The notes under the pieces: generated by a model
Told to the model about the DNA's origin: nothing
Seen by the model: the letters and a program-made list of their open reading frames with translations, nothing else
The model's database searches: none
Shown here: piece by piece, positions 1 through 10,248 of the stretch
Numbering within the stretch: the first letter of the stretch is position 1
Layout: every line of letters starts with the position of its first letter
Program-made: the position numbers and the translations under genes
NCBI RefSeq assembly: GCF_900110115.1
Contig: NZ_FOCM01000001.1
Span: forward strand, 806,001 to 870,000
Origin: Palleronia pelagia
Lineage (GTDB): Bacteria; Pseudomonadota; Alphaproteobacteria; Rhodobacterales; Rhodobacteraceae
DNA length: 64,000 nt
Reading direction: 5' to 3'

Positions 1-218
1 AAAGCGGCGATCTGCCAGCGCGTGCCGCGCCGGTCGGTGCGGGCAAACAGCACCGGGCCGAACCCGATCGAGAACACGTCCGCCTTGATGCCCGACCAAC
101 GCCCCACGATGTAGTGGCCGTATTCGTGGATCGCCACGATGACGCTCAGCGCCACGACGAAGGCCGCGACCGTGTAGAGGGCGGAGCCGAAGCTCGGGAT
201 CAGGCCGATCTGGTCCAT
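1..218 (-). CDS. rseP: RseP-type site-2 protease, N-terminal part (runs off window)
   Basis: Only the first 72 codons are present; the gene continues past base 1. The protein begins MDQIGLIPSF, enters a hydrophobic segment and carries HEYGH at about residues 32-36, the zinc-binding active-site motif of M50 intramembrane metalloproteases. A GxxADVFSIGFGP stretch follows, as in RseP. In this family the enzyme cleaves anti-sigma factors or remnant signal peptides within the inner membrane. It is last in the minus-strand run uppS-cdsA-dxr-rseP, the usual bacterial order. The ATG at 218 is chosen because the motif lies at the expected distance from it and a GGAAGG-type ribosome site sits upstream. 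Confidence 0.9.
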   Translation of the reverse strand, partial: MDQIGLIPSFGSALYTVAAFVVALSVIVAIHEYGHYIVGRWSGIKADVFSIGFGPVLFARTDRRGTRWQIAA

Positions 219-252
219 CAATTTTCCTTCCTGGTGGTGCGAGCGGGCCCTT

Positions 253-1419
253 TCAGAGGCCCGCAATCACCCTGTCTGCCGTGGCGCGCGCCCGCGCGTC
301 GGCGTCGAGAACCATATCAAGGCTCGGAACGGCGATTCCAAGGCCACTTGACGACATGGTGTCGAGCGTTGCCTCGACGACCTCGGCCATCTGCGGAAAA
401 CTGACGCGCCCCTCGAGAAACCCGTCGAGCGCCCGTTCCTTGGCGGCGTTGAACACCGCTCCCGACAGCCCGCCTGCCGCCATCACCTCGCGCGCAAGGC
501 GCAGGGCCGGGTACTTGACCTCGTCCGGTGCGCGGAAGGTGAACTGCCCCAGCGCCGCGAAATCCAGCCGCTCCACCGGCAGGTCATGGCGGTCAGGATG
601 GTTCAGCGCGAAGCCGATGGCGTGGCGCATGTCGGGCGGGCCGATATGCGCCATGAGCGCGCCGTCGCGGAACCCCACCATTGCATGGATCATGGATTCG
701 GGATGGACCAGCGCCTCGATCCGCTCGGGCGGAATGCCGAAATATTCATGGGTTTCAATGAGCTCGAGCGCCTTGTTGAACAGTGACGCGCTGTCGATGG
801 TGATGCGTTGCCCCATGTCCCAGTTCGGGTGGCTGGCCGCCTGCGCGGGCGTGGCGCGCGCCATCTCGTCCACCGTCCAGTCGCGAAAGGCGCCGCCGGA
901 GGCGGTGATGATGATCCGTTCGATCGCCGCGACATCCTCGCCGATCAGGGCCTGGAAGACCGCCGAATGTTCGCTGTCGACGGGCAGCACGGTTGCGCCG
1001 TGGCGCCGGGCGGTCTCCATCAGCAGCGGACCGGCGCAGACCAGCGACTCCTTGTTGGCCAGCGCCAGGGTCGTGCCCTGCTCCAGCGCGCGCAGTCCCG
1101 GGGGCAGGCCCGCGGCGCCGACGATGGCCGACATGATCCAGTCCGCCGGGCGCGCCGCGGCTTCGGTGATGGCCTGCGCCCCGGCCGCCACCTCGATGCC
1201 CGAGCCGTCAAGCGCGGCGCGCAGATCGTCCAGGCAGTCCTCGTGGGCGGTCACGGCCAGCTCGGCGCGGTGGCGGCGCGCCAGTTCGGCCAAACGAGCC
1301 ACGTTGCGCCCGCCCGTAAGCGCCACCACCTGGAACTCGTCCGGCCGCCGACCGATCAGGTCCAGCGTATTGCCCCCGATGGACCCGGTGGCGCCCAGTA
1401 CCGTGATCCGGCGCATCAC
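253..1419 (-). CDS. dxr: 1-deoxy-D-xylulose 5-phosphate reductoisomerase
   Basis: Second enzyme of the MEP isoprenoid pathway; makes 2-C-methyl-D-erythritol 4-phosphate from DXP with NADPH in the cytoplasm. The 388-aa protein has the NADPH-binding GATGSIGGNTLDL at residues 9-21, ANKESL at 121-126, the metal-binding DSEHSA at 148-153 (Asp148, Glu150) and HPESMIHAMV from about 238. Length is normal for the family. The start codon overlaps the end of cdsA by 4 bp, and rseP follows 35 bp downstream, so uppS, cdsA, dxr and rseP are probably one transcript. Two methionines in a row make the exact start ambiguous by one codon. Confidence 0.97.
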   Translation of the reverse strand: MMRRITVLGATGSIGGNTLDLIGRRPDEFQVVALTGGRNVARLAELARRHRAELAVTAHEDCLDDLRAALDGSGIEVAAGAQAITEAAARPADWIMSAIVGAAGLPPGLRALEQGTTLALANKESLVCAGPLLMETARRHGATVLPVDSEHSAVFQALIGEDVAAIERIIITASGGAFRDWTVDEMARATPAQAASHPNWDMGQRITIDSASLFNKALELIETHEYFGIPPERIEALVHPESMIHAMVGFRDGALMAHIGPPDMRHAIGFALNHPDRHDLPVERLDFAALGQFTFRAPDEVKYPALRLAREVMAAGGLSGAVFNAAKERALDGFLEGRVSFPQMAEVVEATLDTMSSSGLGIAVPSLDMVLDADARARATADRVIAGL

Positions 1420-2210
1420 TGTGCGGCGGTCAGGCCGGGCGGAAAGTCGATCAGCCGCGCGCTCATCAGCATCAGGACCGATGCGCCCAGCATCCCGTCG
1501 AAGCGATCAAAGAGACCGCCGTGCCCCGGCAACAGGGACGAGCTGTCCTTGACCCCTGCCCGCCGCTTGACCGCGGACTCGGCGATGTCGCCGATCTGCG
1601 ACGCCATCGACAGCGCCACCGCCACACCCAGCAGCTGAGCGTTGGCGCCGGTATAGAGCACGAAGAACAGCGCCACGATCGCCGCGCCGATCCAGCCCGC
1701 GATGGTCCCCGACCATGTCTTCTTGGGGCTGACGCGCGGCCACATCTTCGGGCCGCCGATGAAGCGTCCGGCGAAATAGCCCATCACGTCGGTGGCGATG
1801 ACCACCAGCGCGAGCCACATCATCCACACGGCGCCGTAATTCTCGCGCAGGGAATACATGCCGAAGCCCGCCAGCAGGATCGCGAGCGTGAAGATCGAAT
1901 ACGTCGCGCGCCGCTGGCCCAACTGCCCCACGCCCACGAAGATCGGGGCCAGCACCAGCGGCAGCGCATATCCCGCCGGAAGAAGATCGGCGATCGTCAG
2001 GGCCAGGCCAGCCGCGCAGGCCAGCACGACCGCCGGCGCCTCGGGGTCAAGCATGCGCACCAGTTCCCACACCATCACACCGCTGATCAGGACCGTGAGC
2101 GCCAGGAAGGGCAGCCCGCCCAGCCAGACGCAGATCAGGCCCACCACGGCGATCAGGGCGCCCACGCCGAAACGCGGCCCCAGGTCCGACCAGCGCCCGG
2201 CGTCGCTCAT
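1416..2210 (-). CDS. cdsA: Phosphatidate cytidylyltransferase (CDP-diglyceride synthase)
   Basis: Integral membrane enzyme that converts phosphatidic acid and CTP to CDP-diacylglycerol, the precursor of phosphatidylglycerol, phosphatidylethanolamine and cardiolipin. The 264-aa protein is a series of hydrophobic helices. The C-terminal part carries the CDS signature: SAVKRR, then KDSSSLLPGHGG and DRFDG, including the conserved Asp residues that bind metal and CTP. It overlaps uppS upstream (ATGA at 2207-2210) and dxr downstream by 4 bp, so translation is probably coupled. Confidence 0.96.
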   Translation of the reverse strand: MSDAGRWSDLGPRFGVGALIAVVGLICVWLGGLPFLALTVLISGVMVWELVRMLDPEAPAVVLACAAGLALTIADLLPAGYALPLVLAPIFVGVGQLGQRRATYSIFTLAILLAGFGMYSLRENYGAVWMMWLALVVIATDVMGYFAGRFIGGPKMWPRVSPKKTWSGTIAGWIGAAIVALFFVLYTGANAQLLGVAVALSMASQIGDIAESAVKRRAGVKDSSSLLPGHGGLFDRFDGMLGASVLMLMSARLIDFPPGLTAAQ

Positions 2211-2941
2211 GCAGTCACGGCGCCGAAACGGCGGTCACGGGCGCCGAAACCGCCCAGGACGCGTGCGAATTCGGCCTTCGTGAAATCGGGCCACAGGGTG
2301 TCGATGAACTCGTACTCGGCATAGGCCGACTGCCACAGAAGGAAGTTCGAGATCCGGGCCTCGCCGCTGGTGCGGATCACCAGGTCCGGGTCCGGCAGGA
2401 AATGGGTGTCGAGAAACCGCGCGAGCGTGGTCTCGTCCACGTCCGCCGGGCTGAGCCGTCCGGCCGCGACCTCGGCGGCCAGGCGCTTCGTCGCGCGGCC
2501 CAGTTCGTCGCGACCACCGTAGTTCAGCGCGATCGTGAGATGCACCCGGTCGTTGCGCGAGGTCAGCAGCTCCAGCTCGTCCATCAACCGCACGAGCTTG
2601 TCGTCCAGACGCACCCGGTCGCCGATGAACCGCACCCGAACGCCCTCGGCCAGCAGGTCGCGTGCCTCGCGCTGGATATAGCGGCGGAAGAGCTTCATCA
2701 GACCTGCGACCTCGGACTGGGTGCGTTTCCAGTTCTCGGTCGAGAAGGCGAAGATCGTCAGGTATTTCACGCCATGATCGGGGCAGGCCCGGACGATTTC
2801 CTTGACCCGGCGCGCGCCCATGTGGTGGCCAAACAGCCGCGGCCGCCCGCGCGAGGTGGCCCAGCGGCCATTGCCGTCCATGATGCAAGCCACGTGTCGC
2901 GGGCCGGTGCCCGGGGTGACCTTCTGCTCGTCCGTGGCCAT
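2207..2941 (-). CDS. uppS: Undecaprenyl diphosphate synthase
   Basis: Cis-prenyltransferase that builds the C55 undecaprenyl diphosphate carrier for peptidoglycan and other envelope glycans. The 244-aa protein has IMDGNGRWA at residues 20-28 with the catalytic Asp22, a FSTENW-type stretch, and RTSGEARISNFLLWQ followed by YAEYEF near the C-terminus, which bind the isopentenyl diphosphate phosphates. Length is typical. It is the first gene of the overlapping uppS-cdsA-dxr-rseP group and lies 30 bp downstream of frr. Confidence 0.97.
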   Translation of the reverse strand: MATDEQKVTPGTGPRHVACIMDGNGRWATSRGRPRLFGHHMGARRVKEIVRACPDHGVKYLTIFAFSTENWKRTQSEVAGLMKLFRRYIQREARDLLAEGVRVRFIGDRVRLDDKLVRLMDELELLTSRNDRVHLTIALNYGGRDELGRATKRLAAEVAAGRLSPADVDETTLARFLDTHFLPDPDLVIRTSGEARISNFLLWQSAYAEYEFIDTLWPDFTKAEFARVLGGFGARDRRFGAVTA

Positions 2942-2971
2942 TTCAGGCTCTCCTTCACCTCAAGGCAGGCA

Positions 2972-3535
2972 TCACACCTGCATGATCTCGGCCTGCTTGG
3001 ATTCCAACGCCTCGTCCACTTTCTTGATGTAGGTGTTGGTCATTTCCTGCACCTCGGCTTCCCAGAACTTCTGGTCGTCCTCGGACAGGTTGTCGGACTT
3101 GGCCTTCTTGATCTGGTCCATGCCGTCGCGGCGCACGTTGCGGATGGCGACGCGGGCATTCTCGGCGTATTGACCGGCCACCTTCGACAAATCGCGGCGG
3201 CGTTCCTCGTTCAGCTCGGGGATCGGCAGCATGATGATCGTGCCGTTCAGCTGCGGGTTGATGCCCAGCCCGCTTTCGCGGATCGCCTTCTCGACCTTGC
3301 CCACCAGGCTCTTGTCCCAGACGTTGATGGTGACCATCCGCGGCTCGGGCACGTTCACGGTGCCGACCTGGTTGATCGGCGTGGCCTGGCCGTAGGCCTC
3401 GACCATCACCGGCTCAAGCATCGAGGCCGACGCCCGCCCGGTCCGGAGCGAGCCGAACTCGCTGCGCAGGTTGGCCATGGCGCCGTCCATCCGCCGTTGC
3501 AGATCGTCGGTATCCAGCATGAAGTCGTCGGACAT
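2972..3535 (-). CDS. frr: Ribosome recycling factor
   Basis: Splits post-termination ribosomes together with EF-G. The 187-aa length matches the family (about 185). Recognisable features are [22 protein letters not shown] near residues 15-36 (domain I helix), the [14 protein letters not shown] hinge region, [10 protein letters not shown], and the C-terminal [18 protein letters not shown] helix. It sits between pyrH (95 bp upstream) and uppS, the conserved pyrH-frr-uppS order of most bacteria. Confidence 0.98.
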   Translation of the reverse strand: MSDDFMLDTDDLQRRMDGAMANLRSEFGSLRTGRASASMLEPVMVEAYGQATPINQVGTVNVPEPRMVTINVWDKSLVGKVEKAIRESGLGINPQLNGTIIMLPIPELNEERRRDLSKVAGQYAENARVAIRNVRRDGMDQIKKAKSDNLSEDDQKFWEAEVQEMTNTYIKKVDEALESKQAEIMQV

Positions 3536-3630
3536 GGGCAGTCGAATTCCGTCTGTTACTCGGTCACATTCAGGCGGTCTCTAGCGCAAACCGTGCGGAA
3601 TCGCCACAGCCGAGTTCACGCCCCGCGCGG

Positions 3631-4359
3631 TCAGCCACGCACAATCGTGTAGGTGCCTTCCCCGGCCAGTATGCCCTTGAAGCCGCCGGGTTCGTCCAGC
3701 GAGAAGACGACGATGGGCAGATCGTTGTCGCGCGCCAGCGCGATGGCCGAGGCGTCCATCACGCCAAGGTGCTTCTGCAGCACCTCGTCGTAGGTGATCT
3801 TCTCGTAGCGCTTGGCGTCGTCGTGCTTGGTCGGGTCCTTGTCGTAGACGCCGTCCACCTTGGTGCCCTTGAAGATCGCCTGGCAGTCCATCTCGGACGC
3901 GCGCAGCGTGGCGGCGGTGTCGGTGGTGAAGTACGGGTTACCGGTGCCGGCCGCGAAGATGCAGACCCGCTTCTTCTCCAGGTGGCGCACCGCGCGGCGG
4001 CGGATATAGGGCTCGGCCACCTCGTTCATGGTGATGGCCGAGATCACGCGGGTGTGGATGCCGAGCTCTTCCAGCGCCGACTGCATGGCCAGCGCGTTCA
4101 TCACCGTGGCGAGCATGCCCATGTAATCGGCCGTGGTCCGCTCCATCCCCTGCGCCGAGCCTTGCAAGCCCCGGAAGATGTTGCCGCCGCCGATGACCAT
4201 GCAGATCTCGACCCCCAGGTCGTAGACCGACTGCACCTCGCGGGCGATGCGCTGCACGGTGGGCGGATGCAGGCCGTAGCCCTGGTCGCCCATCAATGCC
4301 TCGCCCGAGATTTTCAGAAGAACCCGGTCGAATGTGCGTTTCGACAATGTCTCGGACAT
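3631..4359 (-). CDS. pyrH: UMP kinase
   Basis: Hexameric amino-acid-kinase-fold enzyme that phosphorylates UMP to UDP. The 242-aa protein has [11 protein letters not shown] near residues 14-24, GGGNIFRG, a [12 protein letters not shown] stretch and the C-terminal [14 protein letters not shown] motif of UMP kinases. The open frame extends much further upstream, to 6069, but that part is antisense to miaA and the AraC gene. The ATG at 4359 ([10 protein letters not shown]) gives the family length. It is divergent from miaA, with 78 bp between the two start codons. Confidence 0.97.
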   Translation of the reverse strand: MSETLSKRTFDRVLLKISGEALMGDQGYGLHPPTVQRIAREVQSVYDLGVEICMVIGGGNIFRGLQGSAQGMERTTADYMGMLATVMNALAMQSALEELGIHTRVISAITMNEVAEPYIRRRAVRHLEKKRVCIFAAGTGNPYFTTDTAATLRASEMDCQAIFKGTKVDGVYDKDPTKHDDAKRYEKITYDEVLQKHLGVMDASAIALARDNDLPIVVFSLDEPGGFKGILAGEGTYTIVRG

Positions 4360-4437
4360 GCGGCCCCCCGGGCTTTTGCGTTGCGGCGCAAACTGTCGCA
4401 AAAGGGCCGCGGTGACAACGGGGCGCGGACGCGAAAA

Positions 4438-5325
4438 ATGCAGATCGACAGGCTGGTGGGCGAAGCGGGCCGGGACGCGCCGGTGCTGATCGCGGGTCCC
4501 ACGGCCAGCGGGAAGTCGGCGCTCGCGCTCGCCATCGCCGAGGCGACCGGCGGCACGGTGGTCAATGCCGATGCGCTCCAGGTCTATGGCCGCTGGCGTA
4601 TCCTCACCGCCCGACCCGACGCGGCCGAAACCGCCCGCGTGCCCCACGCGCTTTACGGTCACGTCGCGGCGGACCAGGACTACTCGGTTGGCCACTGGCT
4701 GCGCGAGGTCGCGGCGCTGATCGACACCGGTATCCGGCCCATCGTGACCGGTGGCACCGGGCTCTATTTCACCGCGCTGACCGAGGGGCTGGCCGACATC
4801 CCCGCCACGCCGCCCGGGATTCGGGCGCGGGCCGACGCGATCCTGGCCGAGGACGGCTTGCCCGCGCTGCTGGACGCGCTGGATCCCACGACCAGGGCAC
4901 GCATCGACACCCGCAACCCCGCCCGCGTGCAGCGCGCCTGGGAGGTGCTCGAGACAACCGGCCGGGGCCTTGCCGCCTGGCAGGACGCCACGCCCGCCCC
5001 CCTGCTGCCGCTGGACCGTTGCGTGGCCTTCCGCGTGGACGCCCCTCCCGCCGTGTTGACCCCCCGGATCGAGCAGCGGTTCGACGCGATGCTGAAGGCA
5101 GGCGCGCTGGACGAGATGCGCGCCAATCTGCCCGATTTCGATCCGGCGCGGCCCGCCGACCGGGCCATCGGCGCGCCCGAGCTGGCCGCCCACCTGCGCG
5201 ACGGGATCCCGCTGGAGCAGGCCCGCGACGCGGCGGTGATCGCCACGCGCCAATACGCCAAGCGCCAAAGGACATGGTTCGCCAAGCGGATGCGCGGCTG
5301 GCGCGGCGTGCCATTGTCGACGTGA
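4438..5325 (+). CDS. miaA: tRNA dimethylallyltransferase
   Basis: Adds a dimethylallyl group to A37 of tRNAs that read UNN codons. The 295-aa protein starts [11 protein letters not shown] and has the P-loop [11 protein letters not shown] near residues 20-30, [17 protein letters not shown] (substrate Asp/Gln site), GGTGLYF, and a C-terminal [11 protein letters not shown] stretch that contacts tRNA. The frame is open further upstream to 3769, but that region is antisense to pyrH. The ATG at 4438 fits family length and keeps the P-loop near the N-terminus. It is read away from pyrH. Confidence 0.95.
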   Translation: MQIDRLVGEAGRDAPVLIAGPTASGKSALALAIAEATGGTVVNADALQVYGRWRILTARPDAAETARVPHALYGHVAADQDYSVGHWLREVAALIDTGIRPIVTGGTGLYFTALTEGLADIPATPPGIRARADAILAEDGLPALLDALDPTTRARIDTRNPARVQRAWEVLETTGRGLAAWQDATPAPLLPLDRCVAFRVDAPPAVLTPRIEQRFDAMLKAGALDEMRANLPDFDPARPADRAIGAPELAAHLRDGIPLEQARDAAVIATRQYAKRQRTWFAKRMRGWRGVPLST

Positions 5326-5412
5326 TCGAAACGGCGCGCGGTTTTTCTTTGACCGCGGGCCGGGCTGGGTTACCGTCTCGCCATCCGCTGCCAACCCGGA
5401 GACATCGCCGCC

Positions 5413-6216
5413 ATGCTGGAAACTGGGATCGCCACACCCGGCTATCGCATCACGCCCCTGCAACAGATCGCCAAGGGCGGGCGCTGGCGGACCGAGGCCA
5501 TGCGCAGCTATGCCCAGCCGGTGCTGTACTGGTTCACCCGCGGACAGGGCCGGATCACGATCCAGGGGGCGACCCACGGCTATGGCCCGCACAACGCCGT
5601 CCTTCTGCCGCCCGGCACGATGCACGGCTTCGACACGCTGGGACAGGTGGCCGGCAGCGCCATTTTCCTGCGGCCCGACCCCTCGCTCGACGTGCCCGAG
5701 ACCGCGATCCACTTGCGCCTGCGGGACGCGACGCTCCAGGCCGAGCTGAACCTTCAGGTCGACAATATCCAACGCGAGCTCGATCGCGGGGCGCAGGCGT
5801 CCGACCGTGCGCTGCTGCACCACGCGGGCCTGATGCTTCTGTGGCTCGAGCGGCAGGCCGGCCCGGACTGGCAGGAGGGCGCCGAGCCCGGCGGCAGCGC
5901 CGGCCGCCTGGCCGCGGCTTTCACCGCCCTGCTCGAACGCGACTTCCGCCGGGGCCGCACCGTGGCGGACTATGCCGCGCAGCTGGGCATCACGCCCACC
6001 CATCTGAGCCGCGCCTGCAAGGCGGCGTCGGGACGCCCGGCCTCGGCCCTTCTTCAGGACCGGCTGCATTACGAAGCGCGGCGTCTGCTGCGGGAAACGT
6101 CGCTGCCGGTGAAGGACGTGGCACAGGCCCTGGGCTTCCGCTCGGCCGCCTATTTCACCCGCGCCTTCCAGCAGCGCACGGGCCAGACGCCAAGCGCCTT
6201 CCGCCGCGGCGGGTAG
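5413..6216 (+). CDS. AraC family transcriptional regulator
   Basis: The 267-aa protein has an N-terminal cupin-like sensor region (about residues 20-120, with [19 protein letters not shown] resembling an arabinose-binding fold). Its C-terminal AraC/XylS DNA-binding domain spans about residues 165-265. The double helix-turn-helix is recognisable from [20 protein letters not shown] and from [30 protein letters not shown], the classic second-helix signature. The ligand is unknown. The next gene, a solute-binding protein, follows 115 bp downstream on the same strand and is a plausible target. Confidence 0.9.
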   Translation: MLETGIATPGYRITPLQQIAKGGRWRTEAMRSYAQPVLYWFTRGQGRITIQGATHGYGPHNAVLLPPGTMHGFDTLGQVAGSAIFLRPDPSLDVPETAIHLRLRDATLQAELNLQVDNIQRELDRGAQASDRALLHHAGLMLLWLERQAGPDWQEGAEPGGSAGRLAAAFTALLERDFRRGRTVADYAAQLGITPTHLSRACKAASGRPASALLQDRLHYEARRLLRETSLPVKDVAQALGFRSAAYFTRAFQQRTGQTPSAFRRGG

Positions 6217-6331
6217 CCGGCCGCGCCGCCCCGGGGTGGTCCCGGCACCGGCCCGTCGTCGCGTTGCGTGCGGAACCTGATCGGTCCGGCGGCGTCATTC
6301 TGTGAAGCCCGCGCAGGAAAGGAACGGCACG

Positions 6332-7996
6332 ATGAACAAGAACCGGCCCCGCCGCCTGCATCCCTTCGCCCGCACGCTTGCGGCCGAGCATCGGCACGGC
6401 CTGCTCGGCCGGCGCGAATTCCTGTCGCGCGCCACCGCGCTGGGTCTGTCGGCCCCTGCCGCGCTGGGCCTGATCGGGGCGCCCGGCCCTGCCCGGGCCG
6501 CCGGTCATGTCCGGCAAGGCGGCACGCTGCGCATCCAGCAGGAAGTGCGGCCGCTGAAGGACACCCGCACCTACGACTGGTCGCCCATCGCCAACCTGAC
6601 CCGGGGGACCCTGGAATACCTGATCGAATACAACAATGACGGCAGCTTTCGCGGCATACTGCTGTCGGGATGGGAGGTCTCGGACGACGCCACCCGCATC
6701 GTTCTGAACCTGCGGCCCGGCATCATGTGGTCGAACGGCGACCCTTTCACAGCCGCCGACGTGGTCCGCAATATCGAGCGCTGGTGCGACCGCTCGGTCA
6801 CCGGCAACTCCATGGCCGGGCGCATGGCCACTCTGATCGACGAAGGGACGGGCAAGCTCATCGACGGCGCGGCCGAGGTCACCGATGATCTGACCGTCAC
6901 CCTGAGCCTGCGGCGTCCCGACATCACCCTGATTCCGGGCATGGCGGATTACCCCGCCGCCATCGTCCACGAAAGCTATGACCCCGAGGAGACGCAGACC
7001 GCCATCGGCACCGGTCCATTCCGAATCGCCGAGCATTTTCCGGGTGAACGCGCCGTGCTGGAACGCGACACCTCGCGGCCCTGGTGGGGCACCGAGATCT
7101 ACGGCGGCCCGTTCCTCGACCGGATCGAGTTCATCGATTACGGCACCGATCCGCTGAACTGGCTGCGCGCCTTCGAGGCGGGCGAGATCGACATGAACTA
7201 CGAATCGGTCGGCGAATTCATCGGCATCATGGACGATATCGGCCTGCGGAAATCCGAGATCCTGACCGCCGCCACCATCGTCATCCGTCCCAACCAGCTG
7301 GCCGAGGTCGACGGCCGCCGCCCCTATGCCGACCGCACCGTGCGCCGGGCGCTGCAGCTGGCCGTCGACAACGATGTCATCCTCGAACTTGGCTACGGCG
7401 GGCGCGGCGCGGTGGCCGAGAACCACCACGTGGCCCCGGTGCACCCCGAATACGCCGAGTTACCCCGGCTGGGTCCCGACCCCGCCCGCGCGCGCGAGAT
7501 GATGGCCGAGGCCGGGCTGGCCGAGTTCGAGCACGAGCTGGTGTCGATCGACGACGACTGGCGCCGCACCACCACCGACGCGGTTGCGGCACAGTTGCGC
7601 GATGCGGGTATCCCGGTGAAACGCACGGTGCTGCCCGCCGCCAGCTACCTGCCTAAATGGGACCAGTGGGCGTTTTCCTCGACCAACTGGAACCACCGTC
7701 CGCTGGGAGTGCAGGTCTTGGCGCTGGCCTATCGCTCGGGCGAGCCGTGGAACGAGACCGGCTTCTCGAACGCCGCGTTCGACGAGACGCTGAACGACGC
7801 GCTGGGCATCGGCGACGCCGACCAGCGCCGCGCCAGCATGCGCACGCTACAGGGCATCCTCCAGGAAGAGGGCGTGATCATCCAGCCCTACTGGCGGTCG
7901 CTCTTCCGTCACCACGTCGAGGGCGTGGTCGGCGCCGACATGCACGTGGCTTTCGAGATCCATCCCTACAAGCTGGCCTTCACCGACGACGCCTGA
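6332..7996 (+). CDS. ABC transporter solute-binding protein, family 5, Tat-exported
   Basis: The 554-aa protein resembles periplasmic peptide/nickel/opine-binding proteins (SBP_bac_5). A twin-arginine signal is visible at the N-terminus (GRREFLSRATALG, then a hydrophobic stretch ending in ARAAG). The mature protein begins with GGTLRIQQEV, a typical lobe I start, and has the LRPGIMWSNGDPFTAADVV motif of the family. The ATG at 6332 is preferred over the upstream in-frame start because AGGAAAGGAA lies just before it. No permease or ATPase genes are adjacent, so it is an orphan whose transport partner must lie elsewhere. The substrate cannot be told from sequence. Confidence 0.85.
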   Translation: MNKNRPRRLHPFARTLAAEHRHGLLGRREFLSRATALGLSAPAALGLIGAPGPARAAGHVRQGGTLRIQQEVRPLKDTRTYDWSPIANLTRGTLEYLIEYNNDGSFRGILLSGWEVSDDATRIVLNLRPGIMWSNGDPFTAADVVRNIERWCDRSVTGNSMAGRMATLIDEGTGKLIDGAAEVTDDLTVTLSLRRPDITLIPGMADYPAAIVHESYDPEETQTAIGTGPFRIAEHFPGERAVLERDTSRPWWGTEIYGGPFLDRIEFIDYGTDPLNWLRAFEAGEIDMNYESVGEFIGIMDDIGLRKSEILTAATIVIRPNQLAEVDGRRPYADRTVRRALQLAVDNDVILELGYGGRGAVAENHHVAPVHPEYAELPRLGPDPARAREMMAEAGLAEFEHELVSIDDDWRRTTTDAVAAQLRDAGIPVKRTVLPAASYLPKWDQWAFSSTNWNHRPLGVQVLALAYRSGEPWNETGFSNAAFDETLNDALGIGDADQRRASMRTLQGILQEEGVIIQPYWRSLFRHHVEGVVGADMHVAFEIHPYKLAFTDDA

Positions 7997-8056
7997 TCGC
8001 GGAACAGACCGTCGCCTGCGCCGTTGGACCGTCATCTCCGGCGAAAGGACGCGGCA

Positions 8057-8896
8057 ATGGCGCAGAACGATCTCGACTGGTCCATCCCCATCATGCGCGC
8101 AGGCTATTCCGGCCGCGCCCTTGTCTATCTCGTGGTCGCGGGCTTCTCGCTCTGGGCCGTCAGTCGCGGGGGGCAGGCCGAAGGCACGATGACCGCGCTG
8201 CAATCACTGGAACGGACGGCCTACGGCACACTGATCCTGCTGGCCATCTTCGTGGGCATGCTGTCCTACGCGGTCTGGCGCCTGATCGACGCGGCCTGGG
8301 ATCTCGAGGATTACGGCAGCGACGGCAAGGGGCTGATCGCCCGGATCGGCATGGTCGTCACCGGCCTTATCCACCTTGGCATCGGCATCGGCGCACTGCT
8401 CCTGGTCTTCACCGCCTCGGGCGACGGCGGCGGCTCGACCATCGCGAAAGCGGCGAACACCGTGATGGGCTGGCCCGGCGGGCGCCTGCTGGTGGGCGCG
8501 GCGGGCGTCGTGACCGTGGGTGCGGGCCTCTATTACCTGAAAAAGGCCTGGAACCGCGAATACCGCACGCACCTGATCGGCAATCCCGTGACGCGCAACT
8601 TCGATCCGGCCCTGCGTGGCGGCGTCGCTTCGCAAGGGTTCGTGGTGACGGTGATCGGCGGCTTCCTGGTCTACGCCGCCATGACGGCCTCGGGCAGCGA
8701 GGCCGGCGGGCTCGGCAAGACATTCGACTGGCTGAGCGGACAGCCCTACGGGCGCGTGCTGGTGGGGCTGCTCTGCGTCGGGCTGCTGGGCTTCGCGCTG
8801 TTCTGTGCCGTGAACGCGGCGTATCGGATTGTGCCGAAAGCCAGCCATGGCAGCCTCGACACGCTGAAGGCCAAGTTCAAGCAGAAGGCGGCCTAG
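8057..8896 (+). CDS. DUF1206 membrane protein
   Basis: The 279-aa protein consists of three similar membrane modules, each with two hydrophobic helices (about residues 10-90, 95-185 and 195-275). Each module has a GRxLVxLxxxG-like start, seen as [26 protein letters not shown] and [13 protein letters not shown]. This repeated pattern is that of DUF1206, whose biochemical role is unknown. The start at 8057 follows GAAAGGA. The stop overlaps the stop of the convergent lytic transglycosylase by 4 bp. Confidence 0.85.
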   Translation: MAQNDLDWSIPIMRAGYSGRALVYLVVAGFSLWAVSRGGQAEGTMTALQSLERTAYGTLILLAIFVGMLSYAVWRLIDAAWDLEDYGSDGKGLIARIGMVVTGLIHLGIGIGALLLVFTASGDGGGSTIAKAANTVMGWPGGRLLVGAAGVVTVGAGLYYLKKAWNREYRTHLIGNPVTRNFDPALRGGVASQGFVVTVIGGFLVYAAMTASGSEAGGLGKTFDWLSGQPYGRVLVGLLCVGLLGFALFCAVNAAYRIVPKASHGSLDTLKAKFKQKAA

Positions 8897-9504
8897 TCGC
8901 CCAAGATGATCTTCACGTAGTTCATCGTCTCGCGGTAGGGCGGCACGCCGCCGTGCTTCTGCACCGCGCCCGGCCCCGCGTTGTAGGCGGCGAGCGCCAG
9001 CCGCCACGATTTGAACGTGTCGTATTGCTGACGCAGGTAGCGCGCGCCGCCGTCGAGATTCTGACGTGGCCGGCGCGGATCGACCTTCAATCGTGCCGCG
9101 GTGCCCGGCATCAGTTGCGCCAATCCAATCGCGCCCTTGTGCGATACCGCGTTGGGGTTCCAGCCGGATTCCTGCTGGACCAGCCGCAGGAACAGGTCCT
9201 CGGGGATGCCGTGCTTGCGCGCGCTGGCACGCGCCACGGGCAGATATTCGCCGCGATACTTGCCGGTAAAGCGCTGTATCGGCGTGTCGCCGGCGCGGGT
9301 CACGGGTTTGGCCACCTGCGGGCGGAGCTTGTCCGACCCGCGATACTGGCTCGAGGCCCGGCCATCCAGAACATCCAGCTTGTCGAGAAACAAAGCCCGC
9401 CCGGTTTTGGACGACATGCTCAGCGCGTCCGCGGACGCGGCGGTGGTCATCGCGGCGGAAAGCAGCCCCGCCAGCCAGATTGCGCGTCGCATCGCGCCCC
9501 TCAT
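8893..9504 (-). CDS. Lytic transglycosylase, SLT family
   Basis: Predicted periplasmic muramidase-like enzyme that cleaves peptidoglycan glycan strands to anhydro-muropeptides. The 203-aa protein has a signal peptide (about residues 1-25, ending in ASA). Its SLT domain starts near residue 85: the catalytic Glu is in [12 protein letters not shown], followed by [14 protein letters not shown] and [25 protein letters not shown]. These are all diagnostic of family 1 lytic transglycosylases. It is a single gene with no lipobox visible. The start could also be the Met five codons in. Confidence 0.93.
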   Translation of the reverse strand: MRGAMRRAIWLAGLLSAAMTTAASADALSMSSKTGRALFLDKLDVLDGRASSQYRGSDKLRPQVAKPVTRAGDTPIQRFTGKYRGEYLPVARASARKHGIPEDLFLRLVQQESGWNPNAVSHKGAIGLAQLMPGTAARLKVDPRRPRQNLDGGARYLRQQYDTFKSWRLALAAYNAGPGAVQKHGGVPPYRETMNYVKIILGD

Positions 9505-9650
9505 CCCTGTCCCTGTTGCCGCCGACTATAACCCGAAGTGCCGATTCGGGAAGTCCCGGGCCATGCGCGGGTTGCTGGCGGGCGGCATTGGCGGATATAG
9601 CGGAGCGCAACGCCGACACATCACACGCAAGACAAAAGGGAGGCACCCCA

Positions 9651-10169
9651 ATGGCGGGTTCCGTGAACAAGGTCATCCTGATCGGCAATCTGGGCCGCGA
9701 CCCCGAGGTCAGGACGTTCAGCAATGGCGGCAAGGTCTGCAACCTGCGCATCGCCACGTCCGAGAACTGGAAGGACCGCAACACCGGCGAACGGCGCGAA
9801 CGGACCGAGTGGCATTCCGTCGCCATCTTCTCAGAGCCCCTGGCCCGCGTGGCCGAGCAGTACCTGAAGAAGGGCTCGAAGGTGTATATCGAGGGCCAGC
9901 TGGAAACCCGCAAATGGCAGGACCAGTCGGGCCAGGACCGCTATTCCACCGAGGTCGTGCTGCGCCCCTACAAGTCCGAACTGACCATGCTCGACGGCCG
10001 TGACGGCGGCGGCGGTGGTGGCGGCAACTACGGCGGTGGCGGCGGCGGATACTCCGACGACCGCGACGACGGCTACGGCGGCGGGTCGGGCGGCGGCGGC
10101 CGCGGCGGTTCGGGTGGCGGCTATGGCGGCCCGCCTGCCAGCGACATGGACGACGAAATCCCGTTCTGA
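9651..10169 (+). CDS. ssb: Single-stranded DNA-binding protein
   Basis: The 172-aa protein has the OB fold at residues 1-110 (begins [21 protein letters not shown]). A glycine-rich, low-complexity linker covers about residues 118-160, followed by the acidic C-terminal tip MDDEIPF that recruits replication and repair partners. The start at 9651 is preceded by AAAAGGGAGG at ideal spacing; the longer open frame upstream lacks such a site and would disrupt the SSB N-terminus. Both neighbours are unrelated, so it is probably monocistronic. Confidence 0.98.
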   Translation: MAGSVNKVILIGNLGRDPEVRTFSNGGKVCNLRIATSENWKDRNTGERRERTEWHSVAIFSEPLARVAEQYLKKGSKVYIEGQLETRKWQDQSGQDRYSTEVVLRPYKSELTMLDGRDGGGGGGGNYGGGGGGYSDDRDDGYGGGSGGGGRGGSGGGYGGPPASDMDDEIPF

Positions 10170-10248
10170 TCGCCATTGCGCAGGATCCGGGTCGCCCCGC
10201 GCGGCCCGGTGACCGATCCATGGGCCAGGCTTCTCGAAAGGCTTGGCC

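Noticed and set aside
3631-6069. An 812-aa minus-strand frame covering pyrH and beyond.
   Set aside because: Only the last 242 codons resemble a protein family; the rest is antisense to miaA and the AraC gene.
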